Shown here: piece after piece, positions 1 to 8,451 of the stretch
Position numbering within the stretch: position 1 is the first letter of the stretch
How the letters are laid out: every line of letters starts with the position of its first letter
Origin: JAJVID01 sp035714085
GTDB lineage: Bacteria > Acidobacteriota > Blastocatellia > RBC074
Assembly (NCBI GenBank): GCA_035714085.1
Contig: DASTMP010000206.1
Span: 15,246-79,245, forward strand
Length of the DNA: 64,000 nucleotides
Direction: 5' to 3'
The notes under the pieces: generated by a model
Seen by the model: the letters and a program-made list of their open reading frames with translations, nothing else
The model's database searches: none
Told to the model about the DNA's origin: nothing
Program-made: the position numbers and the translations under genes

Positions 1-2355
1 ATCGGCGCCAACACGGCGCTCTTTAGCGTGGTCAATGCGATCCTGTTGCGCCCGTTACCCTTTGCGAAGCCCGAAGAGCTTGTACAGATATACGAGGCGA
101 ATGCGCAACAGAACTATACGCGCTTCTCCTTTTCGCTGGCGAACTTCGTAGACCACCACGATCAACAATCCAGCTTTGAGCAGATGGCGGCTTACTTCCG
201 ACGGGACGCCAGCCTGACCGGCTCAGGCGAGCCTGAGCGAGTCCAGATTGCGGTCGTCTCCCCCGCCTTATTGCCGTTGCTGCGCGTGCAGCCTTTGCTA
301 GGGCGCGGCTTTCTGCCGGGAGAGGAGACGCCGGGCAAGCACCGCGTCGTGATTCTAAGCCATGGCCTGTGGAGTCGCCGCTTCGGCGCGGACCCGCAGA
401 TCATCAATCAACTCATCACGCTGGGCGGTAATGCCTTCACCGTAGTTGGCGTGCTGCCGCCCCATTTTCAATTTCCCAATCCGTTCGGCGTCAACCCGCT
501 GTCCGATTCAGCGCCGAGAGTCGATCTGCTGGCGCCACTGGCCTACGACCCGAGGGACCTTGGTGATCGCGGCTCGCATTTCTTGCAGGTGATAGGGCGG
601 CTCAAACCCCGTGTGACGTCTGCGCAAGCTCAGGCTGAACTGCGCGCTATCGCCGGTCGTCTGGAACAACAATATCCGGATCGCAACAAGGGCTGGACGA
701 TCAACGTCTTTGGGCTGCAAGACGAGGTTGTGCGCGCGATTCGACCGGCCTTGCTGCTGCTGCTGGCGGCAGTCGGTTTCGTGCTTCTGATCGCATGCGC
801 CAACGTGTCGAACCTGCTGCTGGCGCGCGCGGCGGCCAGGCAGAAAGAGATGGCTGTTCGGCTGGCGTTGGGCGCGCCGCGCGCGCGATTGCTGCGCCAG
901 TTGCTGACCGAAAGCCTATTGCTCTCGCTGATGGGCGGCGCGGCCGGGTTGGCGCTGGCCTACTGGGCAATTCGCGCCTTCGCCGGCTTCAGCCCGGCCA
1001 ATGTTCCGCGAGCCGACGAGATTCGTCTTGACAGTCTTGCGTTGCTCTTTACCTTCGGCGCCACGACGCTCGCCAGCGTTCTTTTTGGCCTGATTCCCGC
1101 GCTGCATGCCTCGAAGCCGGATGTGCAGAATGCGCTCAAAGAAGGCGGTCGAAGCGCCGGGGCAGGCGCGGGCCGCCATCGCACACGCAGCCTGCTGGTG
1201 GTCGCGGAGGTAGCCCTCTCGCTGCTATTGCTGATTGGCGCGGGGCTGATGATCCGCACCTTCATCAGCTTTCAACGAATCAATCCCGGTATCCGCACGG
1301 ACCACCTGCTTACCATGAAGCTGGCGCTGCCCTACGCCAAATACCGCGAGCCGCAACAGCAGGCGGCCTTCTTTCAACAGGCGATGGAACGGATCAAGGC
1401 CTTGCCCGGCGTGCAATCAGTGGGCGCCGTCAGCGACCTGCCACTGAGCGGGGATGGCGGCGTTTATACTTTTACGATCGAAGGTCGCCCGTCCACCTCG
1501 ACTCAGGATGACCCGGTGGCGGTCTGGCGCGCCGTCAACCCGGATTACTTCCGCACCATGGGCATGCAGTTGCGTCGCGGACGAGAATTCACCGAACGCG
1601 ATCAGCCGAGCGCCCCTGAACCGGTGATCATTAACGAAACGCTGGCCCGACGTTTTTGGCCGGGCGAAGACCCCGTCGGCAAACGCGTTCAGATTTACGA
1701 TTTGGAACCGAGACCCTGGCGCGAGATCGTCGGCGTGATCAACGACATCAAGCCAGTTGATCTGAGCGCGGATCCTGCGCCGGAAATTTATGCGCCTTTC
1801 TCCCAACGACCGCGGACAGCGATGACGCTGATCGCCCGCACCACAGTCAACCCGGAGGAACTGGCCGCCGCGATGCGCGCCGCCATCCAATCAGTGGACA
1901 AGGAGCAACCGGTCTATCGCGTCAGAACAATGGAGCAGTTTTTCTCTGACGCCGTCGCCGCGCCGCGCGCCACAATGTTTCTGCTGGGCGTGTTGGCGTT
2001 CGCGGCGTTGATCATGGCCGCCGTGGGCATCTACGGTGTGATGGCCTATGCCGTGACGCAGCGCACGCGCGAGATCGGCATACGCATGGCGCTCGGCGCG
2101 CGCGGGGACGATGTGCTGCGGATGGTCGTCAAACAAGGAATGCGGTTCGCCCTCGCCGGCGTGGCGATTGGCCTGGCGGCGGCCTTTGCGCTGACGCGGT
2201 TGATGAAGGACCTGTTGTTCGGCGTGCGGCCCACCGATCCGGCGACGTTTACGGCTCTCGCCCTGTTATTGATCGGAGTCGCGCTACTGGCTTGCTACCT
2301 GCCCGCGCGCCGGGCGACGAGAGTTGATCCGCTGATTGCGCTTCGCCATGACTGA
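1..2355 (+). CDS. ADOP-1: orphan MacB/FtsX-type permease, 5' end outside window
   Basis: The frame is open from base 1, so the prefix and start codon lie outside the window; 784 residues are visible. The sequence begins inside TM1 (IGANTALFSVVNA). It continues through a periplasmic core domain (visible residues about 20-240), three TM helices with the ACANVSNLLLARAAARQKE motif near 264, TM5 near 400, a second periplasmic domain and a C-terminal FtsX module ending in PARRATRVDPLIALRHD. This tandem MacB_PCD-FtsX layout with eight TM helices is the ADOP family of acidobacteria. MacB relatives move substrates across the envelope using a separate ATPase; none is nearby and the substrate is unknown. 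The stop overlaps the next start by 8 nt (ATGACTGA), suggesting coupled translation. Confidence 0.93.
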   Translation: MGANTALFSVVNAILLRPLPFAKPEELVQIYEANAQQNYTRFSFSLANFVDHHDQQSSFEQMAAYFRRDASLTGSGEPERVQIAVVSPALLPLLRVQPLLGRGFLPGEETPGKHRVVILSHGLWSRRFGADPQIINQLITLGGNAFTVVGVLPPHFQFPNPFGVNPLSDSAPRVDLLAPLAYDPRDLGDRGSHFLQVIGRLKPRVTSAQAQAELRAIAGRLEQQYPDRNKGWTINVFGLQDEVVRAIRPALLLLLAAVGFVLLIACANVSNLLLARAAARQKEMAVRLALGAPRARLLRQLLTESLLLSLMGGAAGLALAYWAIRAFAGFSPANVPRADEIRLDSLALLFTFGATTLASVLFGLIPALHASKPDVQNALKEGGRSAGAGAGRHRTRSLLVVAEVALSLLLLIGAGLMIRTFISFQRINPGIRTDHLLTMKLALPYAKYREPQQQAAFFQQAMERIKALPGVQSVGAVSDLPLSGDGGVYTFTIEGRPSTSTQDDPVAVWRAVNPDYFRTMGMQLRRGREFTERDQPSAPEPVIINETLARRFWPGEDPVGKRVQIYDLEPRPWREIVGVINDIKPVDLSADPAPEIYAPFSQRPRTAMTLIARTTVNPEELAAAMRAAIQSVDKEQPVYRVRTMEQFFSDAVAAPRATMFLLGVLAFAALIMAAVGIYGVMAYAVTQRTREIGIRMALGARGDDVLRMVVKQGMRFALAGVAIGLAAAFALTRLMKDLLFGVRPTDPATFTALALLLIGVALLACYLPARRATRVDPLIALRHD

Positions 2356-5185
2356 TATGTTCGAGCGTTGCAAAAGACCATACCTATGGCTGATCCGCGT
2401 CATCGGCGTGATCGTGCCGCAGCGGTTGCGAGCCGATTGGCGACAGGAGTGGGAAGCAGAGCTGCTTTACCGCGAAACGCTGCTGGCCGAGTGGAACGGA
2501 CTCAACTGGAAAACCAAACTTGATCTGTTATGGCGCAGCCTGGGCGCGTTCCGGGACGCGCTGCTCTTACAACCGGACAGATTGGAGGACAAAATGTTTC
2601 AAGACCTGCGCTACGGCATGCGAATGCTGCTCAAAAATAAGGGATTCACCATGGTCGCCGTACTCTCGCTGGCGCTGGGGATCGGCGCGAACACTGCGCT
2701 CTTCAGCGTTGTGGACGCCGTGCTGCTGCGGACTCTGCCGGTCAAAGAGCCGAATCGGTTGGTATTGTTTGAATGGGAAGCAGGGAGGGCGTTCAGGGCC
2801 AACGGCATGCGCGGCTCTTTCCGTTCGTCGGCGGGAGGCATGCGCGGGGCTTCGATGTTCCGCTACGATATCATCGAGAAGATGCGTCAGGCGCGCGCCG
2901 GTGAGACTGACGACCCGCTTAGCGACCTCTTCGCCTTCGCCCCAATATTCGGATTGACCGCCGTGGCGAACGGTCAGGCGGAAGACGTCAGCGGGCAATT
3001 CGTTTCCGGCGGTTATTACACCGGTCTCGGCGTACAGCCGATATTGGGCCGCGCGATCACGGATGCGGACGATAACGCCGCGGCGCCGCCCGTGGCCGTG
3101 CTCAGCCACCACTACTGGCAGGAGCGCTTCGGCGCAAGACAGGATGTTATCGGTCAACAGATCAAACTTAATCAAACGCCATTCACGATCATCGGCGTGA
3201 CTCCGCCAGGCTTCACTGGCTCGCTGCAGGTGAGCGATCGCGCCGCGGTTACGGTCCCGCTGGCGTTCGAGCCGCTGCTACTCGGCGAGCGTTCCGGCAT
3301 GGCGAGGGCCGGCAGGCCGGACGTCTGGTGGATAAATTTGATGGGCCGGATGAAACCGGGGGCGAGACCTGAGCAGGCGCGCGACAGCCTGAACGGCGCG
3401 TTTCAAGCGATGGCGCTTGAAGTGATGCCGCCGCCGAGCCGCGACAATGAACCGGCGAAGATCGATCCGAGAGATTATCCGCGTCTGGTCGCGCGATCGG
3501 GGAGTCAGGGACTGATGGAGAGTCGCGAGTGGTATTCGGCCACGATCTACGGGCTGTTCGGCGTCGTCGCGCTCGTCCTGCTCGTCGCCTGCGCAAACGT
3601 GGCGAACCTGCTGCTGGCGCGGGCGTCATTGCGAGGGCCTGAGATCAGCGTGCGGCTGGCGGTCGGCGCGGGACGGTGGCGTCTGATTCGGCAACTGTTG
3701 ACCGAGAGCGTCCTGCTTGCGTCTTTGGGCGGCGCGCTCGGCGTGCTATTCGCGTTCTGGGGCAAGAGCGCGCTGGTGGCGGTGTCTGGCCGGGACACGA
3801 GCTTTTTGCCCGCCGACGTTGATCTCAGCCTGAATTGGCGCGTGCTGGCGTTTACCCTGATAGTCTCACTCTTGACCGGAATCCTATTCGGCCTCGCGCC
3901 CGCGTGGCGCGCAACGAGTCTCGATTTGGCGACGGCGATCAAGCAGGGCCGGCGCGGCGCGGGCGCGGTTTCGCGCTTGAGCAAAGGGCTGGTCGTCCTG
4001 CAAGTAGCGCTGTCCTTGCTGGTGCTGATAGGCGCGGGGTTGTTCATTCGCACGCTCTACAATCTGCAACGGGTCAATCTAGGCTTCAATCAGGAGAACC
4101 TGCTGCTCTTCGCTTTGGATCCGGCGCAGGGCGGATACAAAGACGAACGGCTGAGGCAATTCTACGAACAGCTCTCCGCGCGTTTGGACAACTTGCCTGG
4201 CGTGCGAGCGGCCACATTCGGCGCCGTTCCGCTCATCTCCCAATACGGATGGAACACACGCATCCTTCTGCCCGGCGAGACGGAGAAGTCCGCCAGCGAC
4301 CACACCGCCAACCGTCAGACGGCGCGCGAAAACTATTTCACGACGATGGAGATACCGCTGCTGCGCGGGCGCGGCTTTACCACGCAGGACGATCAGCGCG
4401 CGCCCAAGGTCGCCATAGTCAATCAGACATTCTCGCGCAGGTTCTTCCCCAACGATGACGCGCTCGGCAAGCGCGTCACTGACACCGACGTCAAAGGCGA
4501 AATCGAGATCGTGGGCGTCGTGGCCGACACCAAATACAACAGCCAGCGCAACGATATCGAGCCGCTGCTTTACACGCCCTGGCGGCAGGAGAACATAACG
4601 TTCGGGGGGACGTACTTCGCCTTGCGCACCGCGGGCGAGCCGACCGCGCTCGCGGCGTCTGTGCGCCAGGCGGTGCGCGAGTTGGACGGCAATCTGCCTG
4701 TCGATGAGATCAGCTCGCAGGAGGCGCGCTCGCAGCGGACCTTGGGGCAAGAACGTCTGTATGCCCGTCTGCTGAGCTTTTTCGGCGCCCTGGCGCTCAC
4801 TCTCGCGGCCATCGGGTTGACCGGCGTGCTGGCCTATTCCGTGGCGCAGCGCACGAACGAGATCGGCATTCGCATGGCGCTCGGCGCGCGAGCCTCCAAC
4901 GTCCTGCGAATGGTGATCTGGCAAGGAATGTGGCTGGTCTTGCTTGGGCTGGCGGTGGGCGCGGCCTGCGGTTACGGGCTGAAGCGGTTGCTGGCCACTC
5001 AATATTTCGCTCCGAGGTCGTGGCAGCGCCAGATGGCCGAGCTACTTTACGGCGTTGAAGGAACCGACCCGCTGACCTTCGCTGTCATCGCGTCGCTGCT
5101 CGCCGTCGTGGCGCTAGTAGCCTGCTGGCTGCCCGCGCGCAAGGCGGCGCAGGTAGACCCGCTCGCGGCGCTGCGTCACGAGTAG
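2348..5185 (+). CDS. ADOP-2: type-A prefix orphan permease, 945 aa
   Basis: The ATG at 2348 lies within the end of ADOP-1; a second ATG at 2357 is possible. Residues 1-82 are the type-A prefix (WLIRVIGVIVP near 14-24, then EWEAELLYRE). The MacB-like body follows: TM1 near 100, TM2-4 around the ACANVANLLLARA motif (about 412), TM5 near 560 and FtsX2 at the C-terminus. It is the longest ADOP here. The extra length comes from a Gly/Arg/Met-rich insert in the first periplasmic domain (about 141-168) and an insert between the last TM helices (about 877-902) containing YFAPRSWQRQ. An internal ATG at 2594 (Met83) follows GGAGG by 5 nt and could start a prefix-less form. The stop codon overlaps a perfect hairpin. 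Confidence 0.93.
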   Translation: MTDMFERCKRPYLWLIRVIGVIVPQRLRADWRQEWEAELLYRETLLAEWNGLNWKTKLDLLWRSLGAFRDALLLQPDRLEDKMFQDLRYGMRMLLKNKGFTMVAVLSLALGIGANTALFSVVDAVLLRTLPVKEPNRLVLFEWEAGRAFRANGMRGSFRSSAGGMRGASMFRYDIIEKMRQARAGETDDPLSDLFAFAPIFGLTAVANGQAEDVSGQFVSGGYYTGLGVQPILGRAITDADDNAAAPPVAVLSHHYWQERFGARQDVIGQQIKLNQTPFTIIGVTPPGFTGSLQVSDRAAVTVPLAFEPLLLGERSGMARAGRPDVWWINLMGRMKPGARPEQARDSLNGAFQAMALEVMPPPSRDNEPAKIDPRDYPRLVARSGSQGLMESREWYSATIYGLFGVVALVLLVACANVANLLLARASLRGPEISVRLAVGAGRWRLIRQLLTESVLLASLGGALGVLFAFWGKSALVAVSGRDTSFLPADVDLSLNWRVLAFTLIVSLLTGILFGLAPAWRATSLDLATAIKQGRRGAGAVSRLSKGLVVLQVALSLLVLIGAGLFIRTLYNLQRVNLGFNQENLLLFALDPAQGGYKDERLRQFYEQLSARLDNLPGVRAATFGAVPLISQYGWNTRILLPGETEKSASDHTANRQTARENYFTTMEIPLLRGRGFTTQDDQRAPKVAIVNQTFSRRFFPNDDALGKRVTDTDVKGEIEIVGVVADTKYNSQRNDIEPLLYTPWRQENITFGGTYFALRTAGEPTALAASVRQAVRELDGNLPVDEISSQEARSQRTLGQERLYARLLSFFGALALTLAAIGLTGVLAYSVAQRTNEIGIRMALGARASNVLRMVIWQGMWLVLLGLAVGAACGYGLKRLLATQYFAPRSWQRQMAELLYGVEGTDPLTFAVIASLLAVVALVACWLPARKAAQVDPLAALRHE

Positions 5186-5224
5186 GCGCCGAATCAGTAC
5201 CGCGAGCGGTACTGATTCGGCGCC
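5185..5224. repeat. Perfect 19-bp inverted repeat overlapping the ADOP-2 stop codon
   Basis: Arms at 5185-5203 and 5206-5224 are exact reverse complements around a 2-nt centre. The last base of the TAG stop is the first base of the left arm. The outer part, GGCGCCGAAT, matches the ends of the foldback at 38335-38628. The inner part, ATCAGTACCGCGAGCGGTA, recurs in the hairpin at 52795-52864. It is probably a dispersed REP-like repeat that may also form an RNA hairpin between ADOP-2 and ADOP-3. No T-tract follows, so termination is doubtful. Confidence 0.85.
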
Positions 5225-5238
5225 AATGAGTGGAATCG

Positions 5239-7929
5239 ATGACTGATGGGACTTGCGCAACTCGCTTTCGTTTCTGGCTCTGGCTGATCAAATTCATCGG
5301 CCTGATAGTGCCGCGCCGATTGCGAGCCGGCTGGCGACAGGAGTGGGAGGCGGAGTTGCGCTCGCGAGAAATGCTGCTGGCCGAATGGGACAAGCTCGAT
5401 TGGCGAAACAAACTGGACTTGCTGCGACGAAGCGTCGGGGCTTTTTGGGACGCGATCTGTTTGCAGCCACGAAGACTGGAGGACGAAATGTTTCAGGATT
5501 TGCGTTACGGCGCGCGAATGCTGCTGAGGCAGCGCGCCTTCACGATCGCGGCGGTCATGGCGTTGGCGCTGGGCATCGGCGCGAACACGGCGGTCTTCAG
5601 CGTGGTCAACGCCGTGTTGTTGCGCCCGCTGCCTTATCAAAACTCGGATCGGATGGCGATGATCTGGGGCAATTTCCTGACATTCCACATGGAGCAATTG
5701 CGGGCGAGAGCGGCGGAGTACGTTGATTACCGCGATCTGACCCGGAGCTTCGAAACCGTCGCGGCGTTCAGCGCGGACGATTTCAACTTCACGGGCGGTC
5801 GGCAGCCCGATCGCATCGCCGGGGCGAGAGTGACGGCCAACCTTTTCCCGATGCTCGGCGCTAAGGCGGCGCAAGGCCGATTGATCTCGCCAGAAGAGAA
5901 CCAGACGGGGCGCGACAATGTGGTGGTCCTCAGCCATCGTTTTTGGCAAAACCGCCTGGGCGCCGAAGCGAACGTCATCGGCCGCGGCGTCAGACTCGAT
6001 GACAGGAATTACACGGTCATCGGCGTGATGCCCGCCGATTTCGAGTTTCCCCATCCGAGCTTCAACTTCGCCGAGCCGGTTGAGTTCTGGGTTCCGCTCG
6101 CTTTTACGACCGAACAAATTGAGCAGCGCCAGCGCCCTAATAACCTCAACGTCATCGGGCTTCTCAAACCGAACGTGAGCCTCGAACAGGCGCGCGGCGA
6201 GATGGCGTCGCTCGGACAAAGGTTCGAGAGAGAGCGCCAGGGCTATCGGGGCCCGAAAAATTCCGACATGGGGTGGCGCATCACCGTCACGCCGCTGCGG
6301 GAACAGATTGTGGGCAATAGCCGCCGCGCGCTGCTGGTGTTGTTCGCCGCTGTAGGAATGGTGTTGCTGATCGCCTGCGCGAACGCCGCCAACCTGTTGC
6401 TGATGCGCGCGACGGTTCGACAAAAAGAGATGGCCATTCGCGCGGCGATTGGCGCGCATCGGCTGCGATTGATCCGACAGTTACTGACTGAAAGTTTGCT
6501 GATCGCGGCGTTAGGCGGAGTTGGCGGTCTGATCCTGGCGTTCTGGGGAGTCAAGGCGCTAGTCGCGCTCGGCCACGACAATCTGCCGCGCCTGCAGGAG
6601 ATCAATGTTGACGGGCGCGTCCTGTTTTTCACTCTCGCGCTCTCCGTACTGACCGGCTTGATCTTCGGACTGGCTCCGGCCCTGCAAGCTTCGAGGCCCG
6701 ACCTGCAACACACGTTGAAGGAGGGCGTCGCCGCGGCGACGCGCGGACGACACTGGCTGCGGAATCTGCTGGTCGTCGGCGAGGTGGCGATTGCGATGAC
6801 GCTGCTGGTCGGCGCCGGCTTGATGCTCAACAGTTTCGTGCGGTTGCAACGCGTCAACCCGGTTGTGAACGCCGGCAAACTGCTGAGCGTCGAGATCGAT
6901 CTACCCGAAACCAGATACCCTAAGCCGGCGCAGGCCGCGACATTCTTTCAGGAACTCATCCGCAGAGTCGAATCGCTGCCCGGAGTCGAACGGGTGAGCC
7001 TGAGCACGGTTCAACCCCTGAGCGGAGCCTCAAGAAATGATCCTTTCTGCATCGAGGGCCGCCCGCTCGATTTCAACAACGCGCCGGTGGCGGGCTGGCA
7101 ATATGTCACGCCAAACTTCTTTCGCGCCCTGGGTATACCAATCGTCGCCGGGCGGGATTTCACTGACCGCGACACTGCCGACGCCTCAGGCGCGGCGATC
7201 ATCAACGAAGCGATGGCGCGCCGTTACTTCCCCAACGAAGACCCGATCGGCAAACGACTCACTCTCGGTTTGCACCGCCCCGACGATCCCTGGCTGACGA
7301 TTGTCGGCATCGTCAAAGACATTCCGCATCGCGGCCTCGAATCGAAGGCCGCTCCCGACTGGTATCTGTCGTATTTGGGCGAACCGCGACGCCATGGTTA
7401 TCTGATGGCGCGGGCGTCAGGCGATCCTGCGAGCCTGGCCGCCGCCATCCGCGGCCAGATTTCGGCGATTGATAAAGATCAACCGGTATTGGCGATCAAA
7501 ACGTTGAACGAAGTGATCGCCTCGACGACCGCGCCACGGCGGTTCAACACGCTGCTGCTCGCCATCTTCGCCGCTGTGGCTCTGGCGCTCGCCGCCGTAG
7601 GCATCTACAGCGTGATTTCCTATTCGGTGACGCAGCGCACGCAGGAGGTCGGCATCCGTATGGCGCTCGGCGCGCAACCGGACGACGTGGTTCGATTGAT
7701 TTTGAAACAAGGATTGACGCTGACGCTCATCGGCGTCGCCGCCGGCGTTTTGGGCGCAATCGCCGCCGCCCGCGTGATGTCCGGACTGCTTTACGGCGTG
7801 ACGGCGACCGACCCGGCGACCTTCGCGGCGATCGCGTTGTTGCTGGCTATTGTCGCGGCGCTGGCTTGTTATCTGCCAGCGAGGCGCGCGGCTAAAGTCG
7901 AGCCGATGGCCGCGCTGCGATGTGAGTAG
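5239..7929 (+). CDS. ADOP-3: type-A prefix orphan permease, 896 aa
   Basis: The ATG at 5239 is preferred because the type-A prefix (FWLWLIKFIGLIVPRR, EWEAEL) follows directly; an in-frame GTG at 5230 would add three residues. No strong ribosome-binding site is seen, and the gene starts 14 nt after the hairpin behind ADOP-2. Domain order is prefix 1-83, TM1 near 100, first periplasmic domain about 130-350, TM2-4 around ACANAANLLLMRATVRQKE (about 377), TM5 near 515, second periplasmic domain and FtsX2 with RTQEVGIRMALGA. The Ala in ACANAAN departs from the usual ACANVAN. An internal ATG at 5488 (Met84) has GGAGG upstream. It is the last plus-strand permease and converges on ADOP-4. Confidence 0.94.
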   Translation: MTDGTCATRFRFWLWLIKFIGLIVPRRLRAGWRQEWEAELRSREMLLAEWDKLDWRNKLDLLRRSVGAFWDAICLQPRRLEDEMFQDLRYGARMLLRQRAFTIAAVMALALGIGANTAVFSVVNAVLLRPLPYQNSDRMAMIWGNFLTFHMEQLRARAAEYVDYRDLTRSFETVAAFSADDFNFTGGRQPDRIAGARVTANLFPMLGAKAAQGRLISPEENQTGRDNVVVLSHRFWQNRLGAEANVIGRGVRLDDRNYTVIGVMPADFEFPHPSFNFAEPVEFWVPLAFTTEQIEQRQRPNNLNVIGLLKPNVSLEQARGEMASLGQRFERERQGYRGPKNSDMGWRITVTPLREQIVGNSRRALLVLFAAVGMVLLIACANAANLLLMRATVRQKEMAIRAAIGAHRLRLIRQLLTESLLIAALGGVGGLILAFWGVKALVALGHDNLPRLQEINVDGRVLFFTLALSVLTGLIFGLAPALQASRPDLQHTLKEGVAAATRGRHWLRNLLVVGEVAIAMTLLVGAGLMLNSFVRLQRVNPVVNAGKLLSVEIDLPETRYPKPAQAATFFQELIRRVESLPGVERVSLSTVQPLSGASRNDPFCIEGRPLDFNNAPVAGWQYVTPNFFRALGIPIVAGRDFTDRDTADASGAAIINEAMARRYFPNEDPIGKRLTLGLHRPDDPWLTIVGIVKDIPHRGLESKAAPDWYLSYLGEPRRHGYLMARASGDPASLAAAIRGQISAIDKDQPVLAIKTLNEVIASTTAPRRFNTLLLAIFAAVALALAAVGIYSVISYSVTQRTQEVGIRMALGAQPDDVVRLILKQGLTLTLIGVAAGVLGAIAAARVMSGLLYGVTATDPATFAAIALLLAIVAALACYLPARRAAKVEPMAALRCE

Positions 7930-8451
7930 AAGGCGTCCTCCGCTCCCAGCCCGCGAATGCGGGCGACAGCGTAGAGCCTTGTCATTCCCCACATTTTGAC
8001 GCGTTCTTAGCCCGCGGATGCGGGCGACAGAATATAGCCTGGGGTGGAGCGCAGCCGCAGCCCCAGGTACGATCAGGATTTATCGCGCAAGCCCGCGGAT
8101 GCGGGCGACAGCCATTGGCTCAATGATGATGAAATGGCGAATAACAAAAAGCTGCCGCCCGCTTCGCGGGCTTGATGTGTGGTTACGCCATCTTCCTGGG
8201 GTTCCGCTGCGCTCCACCCCAGGCTATATTCTGCCGCCTGCTCCGCAGGCTGAAGATGTGAACATCCATTTAGTGTAAAAGTTTGGGTAATGACAAGGCG
8301 TTGAAACGCCGGGCTAATCTCAAAAGCCGCTCCGCGGCAGGGAATTTGAAATAGCTACTTCCACAGAATACCCGGCATAGCCGCAAACTCAGTTCAAAAA
8401 GACAATCACTTCATTGGGCTGTCGCAGCAGCGAAGACAGCTCAAAAGCAAA
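7930..8451. repeat. Convergent spacer filled with short GC-rich repeats
   Basis: This 522-base gap has no credible gene. The 22-bp unit AGCCCGCGGATGCGGGCGACAG, itself a small hairpin, occurs at 7948-7969 (one change), 8009-8030 and 8090-8111. Related inverted units lie at 8152-8172 and 8231-8251. A 27-bp segment at 8028-8054 is repeated exactly in inverted orientation at 8207-8233. Further small hairpins occur at about 8300-8340 (GGCGTTGAAACGCC, GCCGCTCCGCGGC). It sits between the stop codons of ADOP-3 and ADOP-4, a usual place for REP/BIME-like elements, and may act as a two-way transcription end. Confidence 0.8.

Noticed and set aside
7930..8111. CRISPR-like array suggested by three spaced 22-bp units
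   Set aside because: Spacing is irregular (61 and 81 bases), the units are self-hairpins with inverted copies nearby, and no cas gene is seen.
8018..8278. Plus-strand open frame of 86 codons
   Set aside because: It reads straight through the repeat units of the convergent spacer, has no ribosome-binding site and resembles no family.
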